NCBI RefSeq assembly: GCF_000718025.1
Contig: NZ_JODS01000025.1
Span: forward strand, 1-64,000
Direction of reading: 5' to 3'
DNA length: 64,000 bases
From: Kitasatospora purpeofusca
Lineage (GTDB): Bacteria > Actinomycetota > Actinomycetes > Streptomycetales > Streptomycetaceae
Shown: in pieces, positions 51,654-59,183 of the stretch
Layout: every line of letters begins with the position of its first letter
Position numbering within the stretch: the first letter of the stretch is position 1
Position numbers and translations under genes: made by a program
The notes under the pieces: model-generated
Database searches by the model: none
Told to the model about the DNA's origin: nothing
Seen by the model: the letters and a program-made list of their open reading frames with translations, nothing else

Positions 51654-52034
51654 ATGAGCACGTGGCACGCGCTGTACTACCCGCTGCTGCCGGGCAGCGA
51701 GGACATCGTCAAGGACCTGTTCCGCAAGAGCGGCCGCCCGGACTTCGACGTCAAGAGCCCCGACGGCACCGTGGTCGGCAAGCTCCTCGGCACCCAGGCC
51801 TTCGTCGGCAAGGAACTGGCCGTCCGGGTGATCGAGATCGAGGGCCCGCTGCCGCTGGTCGCCGCGCACATGAGCCAGCAGCCCGCCGTCCGCGAGTTCG
51901 AGCGGGAGCTGGAGAAGCACCTCGCCGTGCCGCGCGACATGACCAGCCGTGAGGGCGCGCAGGCGTTCTTCCGGCTGGCCTCGATGGAGAACGTGCTCTC
52001 CCGCCGCCACGACCAGCCGCTCGAAGGCGAGTGA
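51654..52034 (+). CDS. SchA/CurD-like protein (WhiE-ORFI type)
   Basis: 126 residues. SchA/CurD-like family, named from spore-pigment clusters (S. halstedii sch, S. curacoi cur). Two halves resemble ABM/ferredoxin-like folds: WHALYYPLLPGSEDIVKDLFRKSG then FVGKELAVRVIEIEGPLPLVAAHMSQQPAVREFERELEKHL. Exact role unknown even in the model clusters. Its presence strengthens the spore-pigment-like assignment. ATG with AGGAGA upstream. Followed closely by the LLM gene. Confidence 0.9.
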   Translation: MSTWHALYYPLLPGSEDIVKDLFRKSGRPDFDVKSPDGTVVGKLLGTQAFVGKELAVRVIEIEGPLPLVAAHMSQQPAVREFERELEKHLAVPRDMTSREGAQAFFRLASMENVLSRRHDQPLEGE

Positions 52035-52039
52035 ACGCG

Positions 52040-52912
52040 ATGAAGATCGGAATCGGACTCCCCACCTCGCTGGCCGGCGCGGCCGGCGCCGACGTGGTCG
52101 CCTGGGCCCGGCTGGCCGAGCAGGCCGGCTACTCCACCCTCGGGACCATCGACCGCCTGGTGCACACCAGTTGGGAACCGCTCACCACGCTGGCCGCGGC
52201 CGCCGCGGTGACCGAGCGGATCGGCCTGGCGACCAGCATCCTGATCTCGCCGCTGCGCGCCAACACCGCGCTGCTGGCGAAGCAGGCCGCCACCGTGGAC
52301 CGCCTCTCCGGCGGCCGGCTCACCCTCGGCATGGCGGTCGGCTCGCGGCCGGACGACTTCGAGGTCGGCCAGGTCGAGAAGGCCGGCCGCGGCGCCCGGA
52401 CCGGCACCCAGGTGGCCGAGCTGCGGCGGCACTGGGCCGATGCCCAGTCCGGCCGGGAGCCCTCGGTCGGACCGGCCCCGATCCGGCCGAACGGGCCGGA
52501 GCTGATCCTCGGCGGGCACTCCCCGGCCGCACTGGCCCGGGCGGCCCGGCTGGGCGACGGGTGGATCGGCGGCGGCACCGGCCCGATCATGTTCGCCCAG
52601 GGCGCCCAGGCGCTGCGCGAGCAGTGGGCGGCCGAGGGCCGGGAGGGGGCGCCCCGACTGGTGGCGCTCGCCTACTTCGCGCTCGGTGCGGACGGCACCA
52701 AGTACACCGAGGGCTACCTGCGGTCGTACTACCGCGACGCCGGGCCGTTCGTCGAGCACATCCTGCGCGGCGCGGCCGACAACCCCGGCAAGCTGCGCGG
52801 GCTGGTCGGCAAGTACGCCGAGGCGGGCTGCGACGAGCTGCTGCTGATGCCCTGCGCCGGGGACCTCGGCCAGGTCGAGGCGGCGGCCCAGGTGCTGGGC
52901 CTCCAGGGCTGA
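52040..52912 (+). CDS. LLM-class flavin-dependent oxidoreductase
   Basis: 290 residues. Bacterial luciferase-like TIM barrel using reduced F420 or FMN. KIGIGLPTSL start, TSILISPLRANTALLAKQAATVDRLSGGRLTLGMAVGS (cofactor-binding), GGHSPAALARAARLGDGWIGGGTGP. Could hydroxylate, epoxidise or reduce a polyketide intermediate. The ATG at 52040 is preferred over a GTG overlapping the SchA/CurD stop. End of the plus operon; strong terminator follows. Confidence 0.88.
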   Translation: MKIGIGLPTSLAGAAGADVVAWARLAEQAGYSTLGTIDRLVHTSWEPLTTLAAAAAVTERIGLATSILISPLRANTALLAKQAATVDRLSGGRLTLGMAVGSRPDDFEVGQVEKAGRGARTGTQVAELRRHWADAQSGREPSVGPAPIRPNGPELILGGHSPAALARAARLGDGWIGGGTGPIMFAQGAQALREQWAAEGREGAPRLVALAYFALGADGTKYTEGYLRSYYRDAGPFVEHILRGAADNPGKLRGLVGKYAEAGCDELLLMPCAGDLGQVEAAAQVLGLQG

Positions 52913-53045
52913 GCACGGCGGGAGCACGGGGAGGGGCGGGCGGCCGCGGGCCGTCCGCCCCTCCCCGTTGCCGCGCGCCCGGGCGTCCGTGCGTCCGTGC
53001 GGGCACCGGCGGCGCGTCCGGTCCGTGCGGTCCGGGCATGCGAAA

Positions 53046-53081
53046 GCCCGTCGCCCGGCGGTTTCCCGCCGGGCGACGGGC
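53046..53081. terminator. Bidirectional terminator, LLM gene / TetR gene
   Basis: 17-bp nearly perfect stem GCCCGTCGCCCGGCGGG ... CCCGCCGGGCGACGGGC with a TTT loop, between convergent genes. Confidence 0.9.
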
Positions 53082-53127
53082 CGGTCCGCGGTTCTGCGGA
53101 CCCGGTGGTCCAGCTCGGCCCGGTGGT

Positions 53128-53763
53128 TCAGCGGGCCTTGGCGCGGCCCCGCGCCGGCGCCGCCGCCGACTGGGCCGGGGCCAGCGTCCGCCAGAGCTGC
53201 CGGACGAAGGCCTCCGCCTCCCGGAGCGGCTCCGACCCGGTGCCCGGGGCCGCGAACACGCCCCCGTAGGCGGCCAGGTAGCAGGCGCCGAGCAGGAGTT
53301 GGGACGCCGCCACCGGATCCGCGTCCCGGCTGACCAGATCGGCCCGCTGGGCCCGGCGCAGGTAGTCGGCCAGCAGCTCGACGGCCCGGTGCGGCCCGGC
53401 GTTGTTGGCCTGCATCCACTCCCGGTGGCGGTCGAGCAGCTTGGGCTCGGCGAAGACGGACAGCAGCATCGGCATCGACGCCCGGTAGAACGCGAGCGCC
53501 TCCTCCGCCACCTGCTGGAGGGACGCCCGTACCTCGCCCTCGCTGCCGATCTCCTCCGGCAGCGCCCGCAGCACCGGCAGCAGGCCGGGCAGCCGCTCGG
53601 CGAGGACGGCCAGGAAGACGTCCTCCTTGCTGCGGAAGTGCCGGTAGATGGTGCCCTCGGAGCAGCCCGCCACCTCGGCGATCTCCTTGGTGGTGCAGCG
53701 GGCCAGGCCGAGGTCACGGATCACCCGCTCGGCGGCGTCGACGATCTGCTCGCGCATACTCAT
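53128..53763 (-). CDS. TetR-family regulator of the polyketide cluster
   Basis: 211 residues. HTH in the first 50 residues: REQIVDAAERVIRDLG then CTTKEIAEVAGCSEGTIYRHFRSKEDVF. Helical ligand domain follows; the last ~20 residues are Ala/Arg-rich. ATG 53763 with CGGAG 6 nt upstream. A 16-bp dyad (53842) 79 nt upstream indicates autoregulation. The same dyad precedes three other cluster operons (34700, 49205, 56615). Probably a repressor responding to an intermediate or product; ligand unknown. Confidence 0.9.
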   Translation of the reverse strand: MSMREQIVDAAERVIRDLGLARCTTKEIAEVAGCSEGTIYRHFRSKEDVFLAVLAERLPGLLPVLRALPEEIGSEGEVRASLQQVAEEALAFYRASMPMLLSVFAEPKLLDRHREWMQANNAGPHRAVELLADYLRRAQRADLVSRDADPVAASQLLLGACYLAAYGGVFAAPGTGSEPLREAEAFVRQLWRTLAPAQSAAAPARGRAKAR

Positions 53764-53841
53764 GAAGGCTCCGAAGGAACGGGGCGGCCGGCTTCCGAGC
53801 GGGCCGCGGCTGCGGAGGGGCACCCGAAGGATAGCGTGCAG

Positions 53842-53857
53842 GTGAGTACCCGCTCAC
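53842..53857 (-). promoter_or_regulatory. Shared cluster dyad, site 3 (TetR autoregulation)
   Basis: GTGAGTACCCGCTCAC, 12 of 14 symmetric positions match GTGAGTGNNCACTCAC; 79 nt upstream of the TetR start. Between the regulator gene and the cupin operon that ends at 53949. Confidence 0.75.
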
Positions 53858-53948
53858 CGATTTCGCCGGGGACCCCGAACGGCGCGCCGGCCCCGCCGCC
53901 CACGAGGGGCGCCGGGGCCGGCGGGACAGGCTTCAGCGGTGGCACCGC

Positions 53949-54455
53949 TCAGCGCGGCGGCCCGGCGGGCCCGCCGACGCCGGGCGGCGGCCCGACCAGC
54001 TGCACGCCGAGCGGCGCCAGCTCGCCGAGCAGCCGGGCGAAGTCCGGCGGGCCCTGGAGCGGCGGCGGCAGTTCGAGGCTGGTGGCCGGCTCGCCGGTCT
54101 TGAAGAACCACTCCTCGAAGCCGGCCGGGGTGCCGAGCACCAGGAAGCGGGTGCCCTCGGTCTCCACCCGGTACTGGTGCGCGATGCCGCGCGGCGCGAA
54201 GACCGTGGCGCCCGGGCCGACCTTGTGCTCGTCGTCGCCGATCCGCAGCACCATCTCGCCCTCCTGGACGATGAAGAACTCGTCCTCGCGGGTGTGCAGG
54301 TGGACCGGCGAGGCGTAGCCCGCCGGGGAGAGCTGCTCGGCGAGCCAGAACTGCCCGTTGGTCTCGGCGCCGGTCGCCTTGAACTGCAGCAGCGCGCCCA
54401 CGTGCCAGATGGCGCGGCCCTCGTCGGGCTGCTTCACGAACGGTTGGGACGTCAC
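53949..54455 (-). CDS. Cupin-domain dioxygenase-like protein
   Basis: 168 residues. Quercetin-2,3-dioxygenase/germin-like cupin: YASPVHLHTREDEFFIVQEGEM (motif 1 His, His, Glu), APRGIAHQYRVE (motif 2 His). Probably an Fe/Ni/Mn oxygenase or isomerase. The C-terminal ~40 residues are Pro-rich (ELPPPLQGPP, LVGPPPGVGGPAGPPR), similar to other Gly/Pro tails in this cluster. GTG start at 54455 with GAGGAGG upstream. Downstream of the E1-beta gene. Confidence 0.88.
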   Translation of the reverse strand: MTSQPFVKQPDEGRAIWHVGALLQFKATGAETNGQFWLAEQLSPAGYASPVHLHTREDEFFIVQEGEMVLRIGDDEHKVGPGATVFAPRGIAHQYRVETEGTRFLVLGTPAGFEEWFFKTGEPATSLELPPPLQGPPDFARLLGELAPLGVQLVGPPPGVGGPAGPPR

Positions 54456-54526
54456 TCGGTTCCTCCTCGGTCGGCGGGCCCTCGTTCGGGGCCCGGCAGC
54501 ACAGCGGTACGGAAACTGATCGATCC

Positions 54527-55516
54527 TCAGCGCGACCGGACGGCCGCGTCCTTCACCAGGCCGGTGGCGCGCACGGCCTCGGCGACCTGGTCCGGGCCGG
54601 GGGCGAAGGCGTCCTCCAGCTCGGGGCTGAACGGCACCGGCGCGTGCGGCCCGGTGACCATCCTGACCGGCCCGCGCAGGGCGGCGAAACGGTCCTGCGC
54701 GACCTGTGCGGCGATGTCGGTGGCCAGGCTGCAGCGCGGGTGGGCCTCGTCCACCACGACCAGCCGCCCGGTCCGCTCGACGCTGCCGTAGATGGTCGAG
54801 GTGTCCAGCGGCGACAGCGTCCGGGGGTCGATCACCTCGATCTGCACGCCCTCGGCGGCCAGCTGCTCGGCGGCGGCGAGCGCGACCGACACCATCCGGC
54901 CGATCGCGACCACGGTGCAGTCGGTGCCGGGCCGGACCACCTTGGCCGAGCCGAACGGGATCGCGTACGGCTCCTCGGGCACGCCGCCGGGCATGAAGTA
55001 GAGCATCTTGTGCTCCAGGAACAGCACCGGGTCGTCGTCCACCAGCGCCTGCGCCATCAGCCCCTTGGCGTCGTAGGGGTTGGACGGCGCGACCACCTTG
55101 AGGCCGGGCAGGTGGACGAAGAGCGGGTGCAGCGCCTGCGAGTGCTGGGCGCCGCGGCGCAGGCCGGTGCCCCACATCGCGCGCAGCACCAGCGGCACCG
55201 AGATCCGGCCGCCGGCCATGTAGCGCAGCTTGGCGGCCTGGTTGGCGATCTGGTCGAAGGCGACGGTGGCGAAGTCGATGAACAGCAGGTCGACCACCGG
55301 CCGCAGTCCGGTCGCGGCGGCGCCGACCGCGGCGCCGACGAAGGCCGCCTCGGTGATCGGCATGTCCAGGACCCGGTCCGGGAACTCCAGGTGGAGGCCC
55401 TTGGTCGGGCCCCAGGCATTGGTGCTGTCCTCGCCCATCAGGACCACCGAGCGATCGAAGCGCATCTGCTGCGCCAGCGCCTCGCCGATGGCCTGCTGGT
55501 AGGTGATCGTGCGCAT
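54527..55516 (-). CDS. 2-oxo acid dehydrogenase E1 component, beta subunit
   Basis: 329 residues. AcoB/PdhB-like transketolase-fold subunit. VVLMGEDSTNAWGPTKGL, DMPITEAAFVGAAVGAAATGLRPVVDLLFIDF, and the C-terminal VEVIDPRTLSPLD-type segment (here IEVIDPRTLSPLD). With E1-alpha it decarboxylates a 2-oxo acid with thiamine diphosphate; specificity (pyruvate, acetoin or branched-chain acids) cannot be read. No E2/E3 in the window. Coupled to E1-alpha, 22 nt apart. Confidence 0.92.
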   Translation of the reverse strand: MRTITYQQAIGEALAQQMRFDRSVVLMGEDSTNAWGPTKGLHLEFPDRVLDMPITEAAFVGAAVGAAATGLRPVVDLLFIDFATVAFDQIANQAAKLRYMAGGRISVPLVLRAMWGTGLRRGAQHSQALHPLFVHLPGLKVVAPSNPYDAKGLMAQALVDDDPVLFLEHKMLYFMPGGVPEEPYAIPFGSAKVVRPGTDCTVVAIGRMVSVALAAAEQLAAEGVQIEVIDPRTLSPLDTSTIYGSVERTGRLVVVDEAHPRCSLATDIAAQVAQDRFAALRGPVRMVTGPHAPVPFSPELEDAFAPGPDQVAEAVRATGLVKDAAVRSR

Positions 55517-55538
55517 GGGACTCCCTCCTCGGAGCGGG

Positions 55539-56525
55539 TCAGCGGGTGTAGACGTGGTCGAGCAGGGTGCGCGGGTCGGCCGTGAAGGGCTCCGAGGCGG
55601 CCGTGACGGCGGCCTCGACCAGGGCGGTCGCGTCGCGGTCGATCCGGTCCAGCTCGAAGGCGGCGGGTCCGGCCACGGTGCCCTCGGCGATCCGGGAGCG
55701 GAGCAGCAGCAGCGGGTCGGACTCGGTGCGCAGCCGCTCCGGGTCGGCGTCCGGCCGGTAGGACTGGTCGTCCCACAGCTCCATGTGGCCGTGGAAGCGC
55801 TCGGCCCGGAACTCCAGCACGGTCGGGCCCTCGCCGGCCCGGGCGCGCCGGACCGCCTCGGCGGTGGCGGCGTGCACGGCGATCACGTCGTAGCCGTCCA
55901 CCACCGCGCCGGGGATCCCGAAGCCGGCCGCGCGCTGGGCCATGTCGGTGCCGGAGAAGTGGGCGGCGGCCGGGGTCGCCTGGGCGTAGCCGTTGTTCTC
56001 GATCGCGAAGATCACCGGCAGGTCGAGCATCCGGGCCAGCACCAGGCTCTCCAGCACGGCGCCCTGGTTGGCACCGCCGTCGCCGGTGAACGCCACCGAC
56101 ACCTGGCCGGTGCCCTGCTGACGTGCCGTCAGGGCGGCCCCGCAGGCGAGCGGGACGCCGCCGCCGGCCAGGCCGTTGGCGCCGAGCATGCCGCGGTCGA
56201 AGTCCGCGATGTGCATCGAGCCGCCCTTGCCGCCGCAGATCCCGTCCGGGCGGCCGTGCAACTCCTTCATCATCGCCTCGACGTCGCAGCCCTTGGCGAT
56301 CGCGTGACCGTGGCCGCGGTGGGTGCTGGCGATGTAGTCGTCCGGGGCGAGGGCCGCGCAGACACCGGCTGCGACGGCCTCCTGCCCGCTGTAGAGGTGG
56401 ACCGCGCCGGGGAGGCTCTTCGCCAGTCCGTGCAGACGGTCCTCGAAGGCCCGGATCACACTCATCGTGCGATAGATCTCGACGATCTGATCCACTGTCA
56501 GATCGGTGGTGCGGGATGTGCCCAT
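55539..56525 (-). CDS. 2-oxo acid dehydrogenase E1 component, alpha subunit
   Basis: 328 residues. Thiamine-diphosphate motif: GDGGANQGAVLESLVLARMLDLPVIFAIENNGYA. Also SGQEAVAAGVCAAL, YIASTHRGHGHAIAKG and GLAGGGVPLACGAALTARQ, closest to acetoin/pyruvate-type AcoA. Together with E1-beta it could supply an acyl donor or detoxify a 2-oxo acid for the PKS. ATG 56525 with GAGGAGG upstream. Leads the operon E1-alpha, E1-beta, cupin. The shared dyad lies 90 nt upstream. Confidence 0.92.
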   Translation of the reverse strand: MGTSRTTDLTVDQIVEIYRTMSVIRAFEDRLHGLAKSLPGAVHLYSGQEAVAAGVCAALAPDDYIASTHRGHGHAIAKGCDVEAMMKELHGRPDGICGGKGGSMHIADFDRGMLGANGLAGGGVPLACGAALTARQQGTGQVSVAFTGDGGANQGAVLESLVLARMLDLPVIFAIENNGYAQATPAAAHFSGTDMAQRAAGFGIPGAVVDGYDVIAVHAATAEAVRRARAGEGPTVLEFRAERFHGHMELWDDQSYRPDADPERLRTESDPLLLLRSRIAEGTVAGPAAFELDRIDRDATALVEAAVTAASEPFTADPRTLLDHVYTR

Positions 56526-56614
56526 GGGGTCGCCTCCTCGGCTCTCCGGGGGACGGCCGGCGGGGCGCCGCGCGCCTCGTTCGCCGGTCTCGCTCGTGGC
56601 CCGACTCCATGAGG

Positions 56615-56630
56615 GTAAGTGCTCACTCAC
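56615..56630 (+). promoter_or_regulatory. Shared cluster dyad, site 4
   Basis: GTAAGTGCTCACTCAC (complement GTGAGTGAGCACTTAC), 13 of 14 symmetric positions match GTGAGTGNNCACTCAC; 90 nt upstream of the E1-alpha start. Best match of the four. The rest of the 362-bp gap to the kinase gene (56526-56887) holds its promoter and nothing else I can support. Confidence 0.75.
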
Positions 56631-56887
56631 ATGGGTGCAACCAAGTGTCCGAATCCGTCACCGCCCCCTCCCCCACCCGGCCCTCCCACCCTTGCGCCCT
56701 GCGCAACCACGCCCCTAAGGTCTTGTCCCGGGTGGATTGGGATCACGGCATGGAAACGAACGACGGACCGATACTCAGAGGTCCGCCGTGCCTGTTTTCG
56801 GACATGCCCGAGGAATTCCATTTCCCCGCGCCAGGAACGCCCGTGCACAGTGGGTAAGACGCGAGCGACGGGGGGATCTCAGGAACC

Positions 56888-57787
56888 ATGCTGGACCAGA
56901 TACTCAAATCCTCCGGCAGGGCCGACCGAAGACCGACGAGCCTGGCCGTGAGCGGCGTCGGAGCGCTCGCTACGCGCGGTGAACGGAACACCTCCGACCG
57001 GATCGGTCGGCTGGTGAACACCCTGGTCGGGCTGGTCACCGGCATCGGCGCAGCCGGCCTGCCACCGGCGCAGCCACGACCCCGGCCGGCCGGAACGCCG
57101 GTCGACGAAGCGGAGTCCGGCTGTCCGGCTGCCGCCGCCCGACTCGACGAACGCCGCCGTGTGCGCAGGGAGTTGCACGACTCCCTGGCGCCCAGGCTGG
57201 CCGCTCTGCACATGCGCATGGAACTCGCCGGTCTCAATCTGACCGGTGACGCCGACCAGGCCCCGGCCCTGCTGGCCCAGGCCCGGGAGGATGTCAGCAC
57301 CGCGATCGCGGATGTCCGACAGGTGATCCGGGACCTCGACACCTCCGAGCCCCGGACCGTCGCCGCCACCGGCACACTGCGCCAGTTCCTGCACCGGCAG
57401 GCCCGCGCCTTCGAGGAGGCCGGGGCCGGCCGGCTCCGGGTCGTCACCGAGCTCCCGGCCGTCCTGGACGATTTTCCGACACGTGTCCAGAAAGAATTGA
57501 AGAACATCTCCGGCGAGGCTGTCGCGAATGTCGTCCGGCATGCCGGGGCATCGTTCTGCCGGATCTCCGCGTCGATCGGCCCGGAGGGCCTCGTCCTTTC
57601 CATCGAGGACGATGGGATCGGCATTTCCGGCGACGCGGTCGGCGGAATCGGACTTCCTTCGATGTGCCTGCGCACCAGAGAACTCGGCGGCTTTTTCTCG
57701 ATCGGGACCAGGGCCCCGCACGGCACCGTGGTCCGGGTCCGACTGCCGCACTCGGCGCTCGTCGACGGCACCCACCGGCTCGACTGA
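56888..57787 (+). CDS. Soluble HisKA_3 histidine kinase
   Basis: 299 residues. No TM helix or strong signal: the N-terminus is soluble with one weak hydrophobic stretch (LVNTLVGLVTGIGAAGL, about residues 43-59). H-box VRRELHDSLAPRLAALHMRMELAG, HATPase N-box GEAVANVVRHAGA and G-boxes DDGIGI and GGIGLPSM. Cytoplasmic NarX/DesK-like kinase, probably sensing an internal signal. Partner regulator starts 134 nt downstream. ATG with AGGA upstream. Confidence 0.87.
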   Translation: MLDQILKSSGRADRRPTSLAVSGVGALATRGERNTSDRIGRLVNTLVGLVTGIGAAGLPPAQPRPRPAGTPVDEAESGCPAAAARLDERRRVRRELHDSLAPRLAALHMRMELAGLNLTGDADQAPALLAQAREDVSTAIADVRQVIRDLDTSEPRTVAATGTLRQFLHRQARAFEEAGAGRLRVVTELPAVLDDFPTRVQKELKNISGEAVANVVRHAGASFCRISASIGPEGLVLSIEDDGIGISGDAVGGIGLPSMCLRTRELGGFFSIGTRAPHGTVVRVRLPHSALVDGTHRLD

Positions 57788-57921
57788 CCGGCCCCTCGTC
57801 CTCTCTCCCCCGCCTCCCGGCGGCCACGGGCTCCGTGTCCGACCGACCCGTGCCGTTTCCCTGCGACCCCGTGCGCCCACCGAGTTGACCGTGTTCCCTC
57901 ACCCTCCCCTTAGGAGCCCCC

Positions 57922-58578
57922 ATGGATCCGGCCGTACCTCGAAACCTCCGCATCCTGGTCGTCGACGACCATGAGCTGTTCCGGGCGGGTTTGCGCCAAC
58001 TCCTCGACCGGATCGACTCACTGACGGTGGTGGGCGAGGCCTCCAGCGGGGCCGACGTGCTCTCCGCGGTGGAGCGGCTCGCGCCGGACGTCGTCCTGAT
58101 GGACATCAGCATGCCCGGCACCGACGGCATCGAGGCGACCCGGACCCTGCTCGCCCGCCACCCCCGGGTGGCGGTGGTGATGCTGACGGCCGACGACAAC
58201 GACGACTCCATCGTCGCGGCGGTCCGCGCGGGTGCGCGGGGCTACCTGGTCAAGGGCGCCGGCCTGGACGACGTCCGCCGGGCGATCACCGCGGTCAGCC
58301 AGGGCGGGGCGCTGTTCGGCCCGGAGGCCGCCGCCCATCTGCTGGCCCAGGTGCGCCGGCCGGCTCCGGAGCGCGAGCCGTTCCCCGACCTGACCCCCCG
58401 GGAGATGGCGGTGCTGACCATGCTGGCCGACGGCCGCAACAACGCGCACATCGCCAATGAGTTCGGGCTCTCCATGAAGACGGTGCGCAACTACCTCTCC
58501 CGGATCTTCAGCAAGCTCCAGGTGGCCGACCGCGCCGAGGCGGCCGTCCGGGCCCGGCGGGCCGGACTCGGCAGTTAG
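57922..58578 (+). CDS. NarL-family response regulator
   Basis: 218 residues. VVDDHELF, phospho-Asp in VVLMDISMPGTDGIEATR, Thr in VMLTADDND and Lys in LVKGAGLDDV. LuxR-type HTH: LTPREMAVLTMLADGRNNAHIANEFGLSMKTVRNYLSRIFSKL. Pair with the soluble kinase; may control the cluster or a neighbouring stress response. ATG with AGGAG upstream. Confidence 0.92.
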   Translation: MDPAVPRNLRILVVDDHELFRAGLRQLLDRIDSLTVVGEASSGADVLSAVERLAPDVVLMDISMPGTDGIEATRTLLARHPRVAVVMLTADDNDDSIVAAVRAGARGYLVKGAGLDDVRRAITAVSQGGALFGPEAAAHLLAQVRRPAPEREPFPDLTPREMAVLTMLADGRNNAHIANEFGLSMKTVRNYLSRIFSKLQVADRAEAAVRARRAGLGS

Positions 58579-58678
58579 AACCCCTGCTCAGGGGTGCGCC
58601 CTCCGGCGCGGGCCGGGTACGCGGGCCGGGCCGGGCGGCCCCGCCGTTCGCTCCCGGGTCCGAGCCGGTCGACAGGAC

Positions 58679-58712
58679 GGGCCCGGGGCCGGGCCGGGCC
58701 CCGGGGGCCCGG
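58679..58712. terminator. GC-rich terminator
   Basis: Stem of GGGCCCGGGGCC with GGCCCCGGGGGCCC between the response regulator and the DUF6059-like gene; convergent. Confidence 0.65.
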
Positions 58713-58982
58713 TCAGCGTTCCAGCAGCTGCGCCCAGAGCTCCTCCTCGCGCAGGCTCAGCGGCTCGGCCGGCGCCGAGGTCCGCTCCGGGTGCCACTCC
58801 GGCACCCCCACCGGAGGCAGCACGTCCTCCGGCTTCCGCGCCCCCGGCAGGGCGGAGGGCGAGGTCATCGCCCCCATCGCCAGACCGAGCCAGATCAGCC
58901 CGTCCGCCAGGTAGCGGCCGCCCCGCCGCATCCAGCGGCGCAGCAGCAGACGGCGGTGGGCACGGCGCAGGGCGGTTCGCAT
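58713..58982 (-). CDS. DUF6059-like small protein
   Basis: 89 residues. Basic N-terminus (MRTALRRAHRRLLLRRWMRRGG), a hydrophobic segment (LADGLIWLGLAMGAMT), then PPVGVPEWHPERTSAPAEPLSLREEELWAQLLER. The HPER...PLSxxExxLWAQL ending is what I associate with DUF6059 of streptomycetes; function unknown. ATG 58982. Confidence 0.72.
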   Translation of the reverse strand: MRTALRRAHRRLLLRRWMRRGGRYLADGLIWLGLAMGAMTSPSALPGARKPEDVLPPVGVPEWHPERTSAPAEPLSLREEELWAQLLER

Positions 58983-59183
58983 CGGGGAGCCTCCGACGGG
59001 ACGGCAACGGGGGGAAGCGGTGCTACCGCCATCCTGCGGACCCGCCGTCCCACCGTCATGGGTCGGGAATCCCCAACACGCTGGGAACCTTTCCTGCCCC
59101 GTCCCCGGCCGCCGCCCCCCTGACCGGGGACAGGAGTACGGCGGCCCGGGCGCGCCCCGTGCCCTGGAGGCGCGCCCCTTCGG
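58983..59183. other. Intergenic, no feature seen
   Basis: 201 bp between the small protein start and the oxidoreductase stop. GC-rich, no hairpin with long perfect stem, and no frame with coding character. Confidence 0.4.
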
